Source of the DNA: Saprospiraceae bacterium
GTDB taxonomy: Bacteria > Bacteroidota > Bacteroidia > Chitinophagales > Saprospiraceae
Assembly: GCA_016719615.1 (NCBI GenBank)
Contig: JADJYQ010000009.1
Location: 1-37,358 of the forward strand
Direction: 5' to 3'
DNA: 37,358 bases
This document shows positions 21,121 to 28,849 of the stretch, in pieces. Every line of letters starts with the position of its first letter. The stretch's first letter is position 1. The notes beneath the pieces are model-generated. The model saw only the letters and a program-made list of their open reading frames with translations, was not told the DNA's origin and searched no databases. The translations under genes and the position numbers were made by a program.

Positions 21121-22654
21121 TTGATGCAAATAAATTTAAAACTATTGCTATAGGCGAACATAAATTCTACATGCAAAAAACCGAGACCACTCCGTATGGA
21201 ATTCAATTGCATTGGATTGATCCATTCACTTCCGGAATCAACAATATTGCCATACAAATCTGAAATCCACCAGTTTTGAATATTCTGAATTGGGCCAATT
21301 AATTCCAATTCATTTTGGACAAGATTTGTTTTAAGTTTGATATCTAAACTTAACCCATCAAGCTGATTTTTAGTTTGGACTACATGCTGTGGCTTTGTTT
21401 TTACCAACAAAGCATCGTGGTGTAAGACCGCACTGGAATTGACATCACTGTACATGGAAGTACCGAACATCAATAAACCCTGGTCTAAAGTTTTTGTCAA
21501 ACCATAACCACCAAAATCAGTAAAGTAATTTTTTTGACTTGAATTGCCATTTCCCAATCGATTGATAAAATTGAAAGTCTCTTGTTTTCTTATACTTCCA
21601 TTTGAATCGATGGTAAAAATGGCAAGGTCAGCGCCTCTGGGATCATCTGGGTCGCAATGTCTCACATATGCCCCAACTGATACCCATCGATCGTCATTGA
21701 GTAGAACACTGCTAAAACGCTGACTACAATAAGGCTGTTGAATGTATAAATAGGATTGTAAGATATTACCTTTTAAATTAGCAATTAATAATGCTGCGGT
21801 ATTGCCATAATTCCCTACAAGATAGATGCTGTCATTTTGGACAATAAGATCTCTGATACTTCCAAATACCTCTACGGTTGTTTGAATCCATTTTATTTGT
21901 GCTAAACTATCCATTCTGTAAAACTGGAAGCCGTACTTATCGCTTGCAGCCGCAGTACAAATAAAATCTCCATTTGGTAAAGCTTTGATCGCGCGAATGC
22001 CGCGATCAATGGTGAATGTCTTTGCATATTGGAATTCCAATGCTTCATCAAAATATAAAAATTCATACCCTGTTGCCAAATCCCATAAGATGGCGATAAA
22101 CTGTTTATTGGTTAACTGAATCAAATGGCTCAGCAAAAACTGATTGGCCTTTTGAGCTGATATAGGACTTACGCCGTGTTTGATAAATTCACCTTCATTG
22201 TTTATTTCAACAAGCATCACATAACGCAATCGACTTATGCTATCCTGAACCTTGACTGCACACACAAATCGATCCTGACCCGTTTGGAGGCAATGATTTC
22301 CGATGAATTCTTCGGGAAAGTAACTGGGATGATATGGAAGTCTTTCAGGACGCAATAAATAAGACCCATAGGTAAAATTAGCATTATATTGTAATAATTC
22401 ACCGCATTCAGAAAATTTCTGAAATACCAGAGCATTGAATATAGAATTACTAGTATTGTATCTGCTAAATCTGGATCCAAAACTGATGATGTTTTTTGTA
22501 GAATCCTCCTCAAAAACAATATCAATGTAATCCTGATGGGCTGTATCATTCGATATATACTGAAAACTGCATTGGCTGATTCCAGATTGAGCCTTCATCA
22601 GGAATGCCATCAAAGCCAACTTACAATAATAAGTTTACATCTATTGCTTTTCAT
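21117..22654 (-). CDS. secreted hypothetical protein with T9SS type A-like C-terminus (one frameshift)
   Basis: About 512 residues. The ATG at 22654 opens a signal peptide (MKSNRCKLIIVSWL, then after a one-base shift LMAFLMKAQSGISQC). The body shows repeated beta-propeller-like strands without a family I can name: FVCAVKVQDSISRLRYVML, GDFICTAAASDKYGFQFYRM, DSIYLVGNYGNTAALLIANL, QGLLMFGTSMYSDVN. This looks like a delta-60/kelch-like secreted repeat protein. The last 75 residues (LELIGPIQNIQNWWISDLYG ... GFLHVEFMFAYSNSFKFICIK) resemble a type A T9SS sorting domain. Its TGA overlaps the ATG of the next gene (ATGA at 21117-21120), indicating translational coupling and joint expression of two surface proteins. 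Confidence 0.7.
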
Positions 22655-22757
22655 GTTATGATTTGGGCTTAACAAAACCAAAACCGGATGCAGTATATCT
22701 ACTAATGTCTTAGAAATAAAATTTGCGCACACTTCACCCGGTTTCAATTCAACTCTT

Positions 22758-23909
22758 TTACTCCTTAATATTCACCAATTTAACGCTGGTTTGCAAATCT
22801 ACAAAATTCACAAAGTAAATACCAGACTTAATAGTTCCCGGAAAGACTACGTTTCCTGCAGAAGGATGTGCTGTAAACTTCCACAGGCCATCAAATAATT
22901 TTCCGCCTTGCAGATTGTAAATTTCTACATGTTGCTGCTTAGCAAATTGGCTCGCGTCGATCTTACTCAATCGTTGTTCCGAAAATCCACCTCCTGAAAA
23001 ACATGTTGCCGGCCAGCCACTGGTTTGGTTCAGGTCTTGCGGGTTTTCGATGCAGTAAGTATAATTCGGACAGTTGCGGTAAGCTGTACAAAGAGTGCTT
23101 ACTGTTGGAGTCGGATCTCCAATAGGATTGTAATTACCACTGGCGGGCGTTGGAGTCCAATAAAGTCCTCTTTGATATCCCGCTGGTAAACAACAGGAGT
23201 TGGCAGTAGCCACTATATATATTGGGCGATCTATGTAGGCTTTAATACATAGAACATTTGTATCCAATGTTCTTCTGATGCAACTATAATTTCCACAAGA
23301 TCGTATTGAATCATATTGCACATAATAAGTCCAATAATTGCAACTCGTCGGATGCACTCGCAATGCCCAGCGCCAACCGCAGGAAATGTAATAATTGCCT
23401 CCAGGAGTTGCGCTGAACATACATCCCGTTACAGTCTGCACACTATTAAAATTACAAGTATCCGGAGAAATATAAGTCACCTCCACTTTTGGATTAGAAA
23501 TATCGTCAACCCGATCCGGGTCAGGATCGCATTTATCTGCATCCACACAACCAATGTAAACAGTCTGAGACACATAACATGACTGACCATTACAAAAATG
23601 AACCCACATCGTCACTTTATAATTGCCACCAAAGCAAAAATTATAGGTGAGTGGATTGGCTGTGATGTTAGACGGATCGCAGGGTATACCATAATATCCG
23701 CTACTTTCAATATCCCAAGTGATGGAGCAAACCCCTTGCGTTGGAATATTGGGTGTAAAGGTGTATTGGCAGGTCGTAGAATCTCCTGACACAGTAAATG
23801 TATATTGGATCGAACATGGAGATTGAGCAAATCCTGATTTGAACAGGAAGAATAAAATTAATATTATTAAAAGAAATTTTTTAAGTGTTAAAATATTTGA
23901 GGTTTTCAT
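22758..23909 (-). CDS. secreted Cys-rich protein with T9SS type A-like sorting domain
   Basis: 383 residues in one unbroken frame. A signal peptide (KKFLLIILILFFLFKSGFAQ) is followed by a PKD-like domain (YTFTVSGDSTTCQYTFTPNI ... CFGGNYKVTMWVHFCNGQSC) rich in Cys (over 20), suggesting disulfide bonding outside the cell. The middle region (CGWRWALRVHPTSCNYW) is unfamiliar. The C-terminus (VEIYNLQGGKLFDG ... IKSGIYFVNFVDLQTSVKLV) has the features of a type A sorting domain. It is the first of three consecutive minus-strand genes for T9SS cargo; the next starts 103 bases downstream. Confidence 0.75.
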   Translation of the reverse strand: MKTSNILTLKKFLLIILILFFLFKSGFAQSPCSIQYTFTVSGDSTTCQYTFTPNIPTQGVCSITWDIESSGYYGIPCDPSNITANPLTYNFCFGGNYKVTMWVHFCNGQSCYVSQTVYIGCVDADKCDPDPDRVDDISNPKVEVTYISPDTCNFNSVQTVTGCMFSATPGGNYYISCGWRWALRVHPTSCNYWTYYVQYDSIRSCGNYSCIRRTLDTNVLCIKAYIDRPIYIVATANSCCLPAGYQRGLYWTPTPASGNYNPIGDPTPTVSTLCTAYRNCPNYTYCIENPQDLNQTSGWPATCFSGGGFSEQRLSKIDASQFAKQQHVEIYNLQGGKLFDGLWKFTAHPSAGNVVFPGTIKSGIYFVNFVDLQTSVKLVNIKE

Positions 23910-24528
23910 GTTGTTGTATTTAAAATTTATATAAACTTAAGTCCATTCAATGTTGTTGAAAAAGACTAAGATTATGAACTTCAATACCTTACTAAAGGTA
24001 AGTAAAAACTTTGAATTTTAAGCTGATGGGCAATCTAATCACCTCATCAGCCCTAAACAAACGGGCAGTGTAAATTCAATGGGGTCCATAAATTAAATAT
24101 TAGAAGTGATCCAATTCACTGATGATTTTGAGCGGGTGTCAATCATCTTCCTTTCCGGTTGATATATATATATATATATATATGAGAGGTATGTTTATAG
24201 AGTATTTAACATTTTCTTAACAATAGAAATACCCAATTTTGTAGAGATAATTAATCGCATGAAAGTAAGGAGAAAGGAGCATCGATGATGGAGTGTGGAT
24301 TAGAGAACAGAAAATTGAGAGTGAATTATGTTTGATAATTTACGCCAAACGGCGTGAGAATAATAAGAAAATGAATTGATTTAGAATCCGTTTGGAAAAC
24401 TGAGTTTGCCTCCTGCGGAGGACAAGTCTTAACCCCCAGGAAGAGTATGTATAATAGGGTTTATTTCTCCATAATCCTCAATTTTCCCTAAATACTCAGC
24501 ATATGATTCTTCCTATTGTGCTTCAGCA
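23910..24528. other. 619-bp intergenic region with an AT microsatellite and a small palindrome
   Basis: No gene is supported. It contains an 11-unit AT dinucleotide run at 24162-24183, a perfect inverted repeat TACCTT-ACTA-AAGGTA at 23985-24000, and a hairpin-forming TTGCCTCC/GGAGGACAA segment near 24404-24422 without a T run. The palindrome's minus-strand half reads TACCTTTA, close to the -7 consensus, 75 bases before the T9SS gene. Confidence 0.5.
24162..24183. repeat. (AT)11 microsatellite
   Basis: Uninterrupted alternating AT for 22 bases in the intergenic region. The length is uncertain given the indel-prone read. Confidence 0.8.
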
Positions 24529-25680
24529 TCAATTAACAGTCAAGAGCTGAGCTTGAATACTTTTGGATTGGATTATGTTATCAATGATGTTTTTCAGAAT
24601 TTCTAAAAACATTTGATTTTCTTTAGGAGTGCCTATAGAAACTCTGAAAGTATTTTCCAACATCGAAAAGTTGTTTGCATTTAATACTTTAATCCCGTTT
24701 GAGGCCAGACTCTCAGCAAGTTTTGAGAACAAATCTTCATTATAGACTTTGATCAGCAAAAAGTTGCCCTGAGATGGATAAGCATAAAGTACATTTTTAA
24801 ATTCATCAGATTGGAGCATTTCATACATCAAGTTTCTTTCTTTGATGATCGCTTTGACTCTTTTGGCAGACAACTCCATAAACTCAGGAGTAAATAACAT
24901 TTTCCTTGCAAAAATCAGCGAGAAATAGCTAATGGAAAATTGGAGAAATAATTTTTTAAGAGCTGCAGTAGTTTCCGGTGCTGCACATAAATACCCCAAA
25001 CGCAAACCAGCTACCGGAAATGCCTTTGAAAATGACCTTAGAACAATCAGATTTTTATATTTCATGACTAGCGGTGTATAATCCACATTTCCAAATTCAC
25101 AATAAACAGCATCAACAATGATCATGGATTCTGGATACAAATTCAATAGAAATTCAAGGTAATTAATATCAAATGAATTTCCAACTGGGTTATTTGGAGA
25201 CGTAATAATCAATACTGAATTTTTTCCAAGCTCAGGTAGCCTGTCATAAGCATACTCTAATTTATCTGTTAGAAACCATGGTTGATATTGAATGTTGTAA
25301 GTCTTACAATGATAATCAAACAAGGAATAGGATGGTTGGGTGATAAAAATACTTTTACGATTCAATGCAAAGTAGTTCAGTAAAGTCGTGATGATAGATG
25401 CAGATCCCGGACTTAGGACAATATTCTCACGTTTAAGGCCGCAATAATCTGCAATTTTTGATTCGATATCGCTATGATCAGCGTCCGGATACCTGTTCCA
25501 ATGAGCAGCCCTGAGTTCATCCAAAACCATTTCCTTCCATTGCAAATCGATATCTATAGTTTGTTCATTTTTATCAAGAAGCAATTTATATTTTTGATTC
25601 ACATCAGAAATTCTTTGTTTTGCTGCTAATAAATAGTCGTTAAAAAATGATTTCATTACAGATCCAATTTTAGTTTGCAT
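24529..25680 (-). CDS. HisC-like class I/II PLP-dependent aminotransferase
   Basis: 383 residues, unbroken. It is a fold-type I aminotransferase related to histidinol-phosphate/aromatic aminotransferases. The N-terminal LLLDKNEQTIDI corresponds to the KLDSNENP block, YPDADHSDIESKIADYCGL to the substrate entry region, and LITSPNNPVGN and IIVDAVYCEFG to the PLP contacts. The Schiff-base Lys is about residue 219 in VLRSFSKAFPVAGLRLGYL. FRVSIGTPKEN contains the carboxylate-binding Arg. No his operon is nearby, so a specialised amine or amino-acid substrate is more likely than histidine synthesis. The ATG at 25680 overlaps the GRAS gene by 11 bases; an ATG at 25656 (MKSFFNDYLL) is also possible. 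It is the last gene of the crotonase-GRAS-aminotransferase operon. Confidence 0.9.
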   Translation of the reverse strand: MQTKIGSVMKSFFNDYLLAAKQRISDVNQKYKLLLDKNEQTIDIDLQWKEMVLDELRAAHWNRYPDADHSDIESKIADYCGLKRENIVLSPGSASIITTLLNYFALNRKSIFITQPSYSLFDYHCKTYNIQYQPWFLTDKLEYAYDRLPELGKNSVLIITSPNNPVGNSFDINYLEFLLNLYPESMIIVDAVYCEFGNVDYTPLVMKYKNLIVLRSFSKAFPVAGLRLGYLCAAPETTAALKKLFLQFSISYFSLIFARKMLFTPEFMELSAKRVKAIIKERNLMYEMLQSDEFKNVLYAYPSQGNFLLIKVYNEDLFSKLAESLASNGIKVLNANNFSMLENTFRVSIGTPKENQMFLEILKNIIDNIIQSKSIQAQLLTVN

Positions 25681-26742
25681 AAATGACTGCTAAGACCGTT
25701 TCCTCTTCATAGGTAAATCCAAAAAAGCCTTCCTGGTGGTACTTCATTTTTACACCCAAATGCGATTCCAATGGAAGTTTTAAAACATCCTTAGGTATAT
25801 TAAACTGGCTTTTTACCAGGCGATCGATCCACTGTGTAGCTTTCTCATGCTTTTCGTATCGATCAGCTTCCTGTTTTCCCAAAATATCTTCGATTTCTCT
25901 GCCAAAGAATAATTTGAGTGCATTTTTATCTGTTTCCTCTATTTCCAAATTATCAATCACTTTAAAAATGCTGTAGAAATGATGAAAACATTGTTTGAGT
26001 CGTTTCATCAGATCTGGTTCAAAATGGTTGACATTGGGTTCGATCAAAACAAATGCTGCCGGATTTAAGCTCTTGACGCTCTCAATCGTTTTTAGCCTTT
26101 GTTCTTCAGACTGAATGTGATGTAAGGCCAAAGATGCATTGACAACAATTTTACCCGGCAATTTGGAAAGTGACGTAAAATCCATTTGTTCAATGTATTC
26201 TTGTCTTGCTATAAATTCAACTTCAAAAGAGAGTGCAGTGCTAAACGACATGATGCGCTCTTGCGCTGTTGCCAATGCATTAGAAAAAGGCTCAATGCCC
26301 ACGACAACCAATTTTTCAAGTTTTTCAGAATGCTTCAATAAATCAAGAATATTCAGAATCTGAGTCCCTTGACCTATCCCTATATCTATAATAGTTGCTT
26401 CCCTTTCATTCTGAATTAAATTAGCAATGGCTGTGTTGGTAATTTGCTGACTGTATTTAACAAATGGGAATTTCTCAATAAGTATATTAAATAACTGAAT
26501 CTGGGGATCTCATAGCATTTTTCGTAGATATTTTCGTCTATTACATTTGAACATATTCGCTTATTGAGCGCTTTAATGATTATAGTGGAAAGCAATTTTT
26601 CAGAACTCCGCTCCATTCCTTCCGTACAAAAGGCAAACAATTTTTCCAACTCTTTTTTATTAGAATCCCCATTATTGATAAGGAATCCAGAGAAGAGCTC
26701 TTCAAGTTGCGGATAAATATTTGTTGATTGAATGGACACCAT
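25670..26742 (-). CDS. bacterial GRAS-domain protein, predicted SAM-dependent methyltransferase (one frameshift)
   Basis: About 357 residues across one indel near 26500. Motifs follow the order of the plant GRAS family: a helical N-terminus like leucine-heptad region I (QLEELFSGFL ... SSEKLLSTIIIKALNKRI, residues 12-62); KFPFVKYSQQITNTAIANLI (about 91-110), matching the PFxxFxxFTANQAILEA block; ATIIDIGIGQGTQILNILDLL (about 116-136), the VHIID motif; VVVGIEP; IVVNASLALHHI (plant AVNSVFELHRL); VLIEPNVNHFEP (plant VEQEANHN); FFGREIEDILGKQEADRYEKHE (PFYRE/RVER region); and a C-terminal strand TVLAVIYAN where plants have SAW. Bacterial GRAS proteins are known and were proposed to be Rossmann-fold methyltransferases on small molecules. 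DIGIGQG is the SAM-loop candidate. Neighbours are a crotonase (24 bases upstream) and an aminotransferase (overlapping). A generic methyltransferase is the alternative, but the motif order favours GRAS. Confidence 0.85.
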
Positions 26743-26766
26743 AAAATTTGACTTATTAATAAGAAT

Positions 26767-27753
26767 TTATCCAGTGATACATGATTGCTTACTAAGGAAT
26801 TCCTTATTAGTATTAATATTTATTCTTGTAATGCAATCCGCAGGACGAGGGATTCCATTATTCTGATTAAATACGGGCTTTCGTTTCGAAATAAAAGCGT
26901 TGACTCCTTCTGCAAAATCTGGGCTATTTCCTGCACGACATTTTGCTTCTCTTTCTAAAAGAATTTGTGCATCCAAATCGTTATGAGATGAATGAGAAAT
27001 TAGTTGTTTGGTAAGTTGTAGACTCAGTGCCGGCAATTGCGCCATTTTAGCGACCATCACTCCAAGTTCTGCTTCAAATGTATCCTGGGGGATCACTTTA
27101 TATATCATACCAATTCTCTCTGCTTCTTGTGCATTCATTTTTTCACCTAACATTAATAATGCTGCTGCTTTTTGAGCTCCGACTTTTCTCGTTAAAAAAT
27201 AACTTCCCCCACTTCCGGATGTCAATCCTATTTGAGAAAAACCAAAAATAAAACTGGCTTTATCACTGGCTACAACAATATCACATGCCATTGCAAAAAC
27301 GGCTCCGGCACCTGCAGCTACTCCGTTGACAGCGGCTATTACAGGTTTTGAGGATTTACTGATCTTTAGTACGATCGGATCGTGGTAATTCTTTAATAAC
27401 TCCTCAACAGTTGGTGGATTTTCATCAAGTAATTCTCCAAGATCCTGTCCTGTACAAAAAGCTTTCTGATTTCCTTTGATCACAATGATCCTTACCTCCT
27501 GATCCAATTCAGCTTGATCGAGGTAGGCGGAAATTTGAACCAACATCCCTCTGTGCAAACTATTCATTTTTTCAGCTCTGTTTAAAGTGATGAAAGCACA
27601 GTTATTGGAAACTTGATATTGGACGTGCTCGCATGCTTCCTCGCGAAACGACAATTGGTTTGTTTTTTGGCTGGATACGCGGGGTTCAGGTTTGCCCATG
27701 AGTTGTAAAAGTGAATTTAAATTCTGAGTTTGATTGTTTGATTGTAAGATCAT
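26767..27753 (-). CDS. enoyl-CoA hydratase/isomerase (crotonase) family protein, PaaG-like, atypical active site
   Basis: 328 residues, unbroken. The crotonase fold starts about residue 43 (HVQYQVSNNCAFITLNRAEK). The CoA oxyanion-hole segments are present: KAFCTGQDLGEL (about 98-108) and NGVAAGAGAVFAMACD (about 143-158). The C-terminus FAEGVNAFISKRKPVF is standard. The overall pattern (GQDL, GAGA) is closest to PaaG-type isomerases. However, the two hydratase Glu positions are Val152 and Gln174, and the PaaG Asp in VPDSGG is Gly180 (LTSGSGGSYF). A polar 42-residue N-terminal extension and an about 30-residue C-terminal tail flank the core. The chemistry is therefore uncertain. It is the first large gene of the operon; the GRAS gene starts 24 bases after its stop. 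Confidence 0.88.
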   Translation of the reverse strand: MILQSNNQTQNLNSLLQLMGKPEPRVSSQKTNQLSFREEACEHVQYQVSNNCAFITLNRAEKMNSLHRGMLVQISAYLDQAELDQEVRIIVIKGNQKAFCTGQDLGELLDENPPTVEELLKNYHDPIVLKISKSSKPVIAAVNGVAAGAGAVFAMACDIVVASDKASFIFGFSQIGLTSGSGGSYFLTRKVGAQKAAALLMLGEKMNAQEAERIGMIYKVIPQDTFEAELGVMVAKMAQLPALSLQLTKQLISHSSHNDLDAQILLEREAKCRAGNSPDFAEGVNAFISKRKPVFNQNNGIPRPADCITRININTNKEFLSKQSCITG

Positions 27754-27874
27754 TTTTTATAAGTTTAGATTTAATTATTTCGTCACAAAATTCGAAAGCA
27801 TTAAAGAACTTTTGCATCACATAAAAGTGGATAAATGGCAAGCTGCTTCCGGTCCCAAGCAAAGGTCCACACCT

Positions 27875-27994
27875 TCATTTAAATAAATAAAGGATCAAAA
27901 ACAAAATAAACACTACTGTGACCAGAAAAAACAGGTCATACCGGTTAATTCCGAGTATCTCCTTTATTCTTTTGATATGATATCTGCAATTCAT
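27875..27994 (-). CDS. possible 39-residue single-span membrane peptide
   Basis: ATG at 27994, stop at 27875-27877. The N-terminal half is basic (MNCRYHIKRIKEILGINRYD) and the C-terminal half is one hydrophobic helix (LFFLVTVVFILFLILYLF) ending in Lys, a plausible inside-positive small membrane protein. A TACCTTTG promoter element ends four bases upstream of the ATG, which would make the message leaderless. It precedes the crotonase gene by 121 bases on the same strand. No homologue comes to mind; it could also be chance in AT-rich DNA. Confidence 0.35.
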   Translation of the reverse strand: MNCRYHIKRIKEILGINRYDLFFLVTVVFILFLILYLFK

Positions 27995-27998
27995 AAGT

Positions 27999-28006
27999 CA
28001 AAGGTA
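27999..28006 (-). promoter_or_regulatory. -7 element TACCTTTG, candidate promoter of the GRAS operon
   Basis: Exact TAnnTTTG match on the minus strand, between the LytTR gene stop and the crotonase operon. A TTG lies 24 bases further upstream, a slightly long spacing. It is the best promoter candidate for the operon at 24529-27753. Confidence 0.45.
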
Positions 28007-28098
28007 GGTGGTGCCTCAAGCCTTCCGGCTTATCAATTAGTGAATGGCTTAAATTATGAGTAGTTTACAGGATTCCTTAGTGGAAGGCTGTGCGAAAC

Positions 28099-28845
28099 TT
28101 AAAATTTGGCAAAAAGTCGAAAAAATTCGTCCTTTTTACTCCTTGAAATGATGATCTCGGTTTTATCGGGCATCACAATATACCCCCCATCACCCCTTAC
28201 AAACTTCAAAATGTGATTTACATTCACCAAATACGAGTTGTGCACTCTGAAAAAATCCTTACCGGACAATGTCTCGTCTATTTCTTTAAGGGTTTTAGCA
28301 ACGAGTATTTTCTTGCCATCAGACATCGCTACGTATGTATAATTGCTTTCTGCCTTGCAATAGGTAATTTGTGAAGTTTGGACAAAAACCAGGCCGTCAT
28401 CAGTTGATAAGGCAATCCGCTCCACTTGTGTTTTGGGATTTAACAAATTCTGAAATAACAGATCCATTTGTTCTTTGGAGGGCATCGTAAGTTTTTCCTG
28501 AAGTCGCTTGATCGTCGCCTGCAAGTCTTCAGGATCTATAGGCTTGAGTAAATAATTTAAAGCCGCATATTTAAAAGCCCGCACTGCAAAATTGTCGTAA
28601 GCTGTGGTAAACACAACTTCAAAAGAAATTTCCTTTAAATGTTCAAGCACATCAAATCCGTTCATTTTAGGCATTTCGATATCCAGAAACACCAATTGGG
28701 GACGCAACCTGCTTATCGCTTCAATTCCAGATTCGCCTGAGTTACAAGTTGCAAGAATAGCTACGTCGGGACAGTAGGTTTGTAAAAGCCATTCAAGCAT
28801 TTCAATGCAATTCCTTTCATCATCAATAATAAGCGCCTGAATCAT
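28099..28845 (-). CDS. LytTR-family response regulator
   Basis: 248 residues, unbroken. The receiver domain (residues 1-120) begins MIQALIIDDERNCIEML, with the phosphoacceptor Asp about 55 (LVFLDIEMPKMNGFDVLEHL), Thr in VVFTTAYDNFAVRAF and Lys in YLLKPID. A LytTR DNA-binding domain follows (about 140-245): RIALSTDDGLVFVQTSQITY, LKEIDETLSGKDFFRVHNSY, LVNVNHILKFVRGDGGYIVM, EIIISRSKKDEF. The gene starts four bases after the stop of the propeller sensor kinase, so the pair is a translationally linked two-component system. Its position immediately upstream of the crotonase-GRAS-aminotransferase operon makes that operon a candidate target. Confidence 0.95.
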   Translation of the reverse strand: MIQALIIDDERNCIEMLEWLLQTYCPDVAILATCNSGESGIEAISRLRPQLVFLDIEMPKMNGFDVLEHLKEISFEVVFTTAYDNFAVRAFKYAALNYLLKPIDPEDLQATIKRLQEKLTMPSKEQMDLLFQNLLNPKTQVERIALSTDDGLVFVQTSQITYCKAESNYTYVAMSDGKKILVAKTLKEIDETLSGKDFFRVHNSYLVNVNHILKFVRGDGGYIVMPDKTEIIISRSKKDEFFRLFAKF

Positions 28846-28849
28846 GATT

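Noticed and set aside
24404..24422. Hairpin TTGCCTCC/GGAGGACAA as a terminator for the GRAS operon
   Set aside because: No T run follows on the minus strand and the stem is imperfect.
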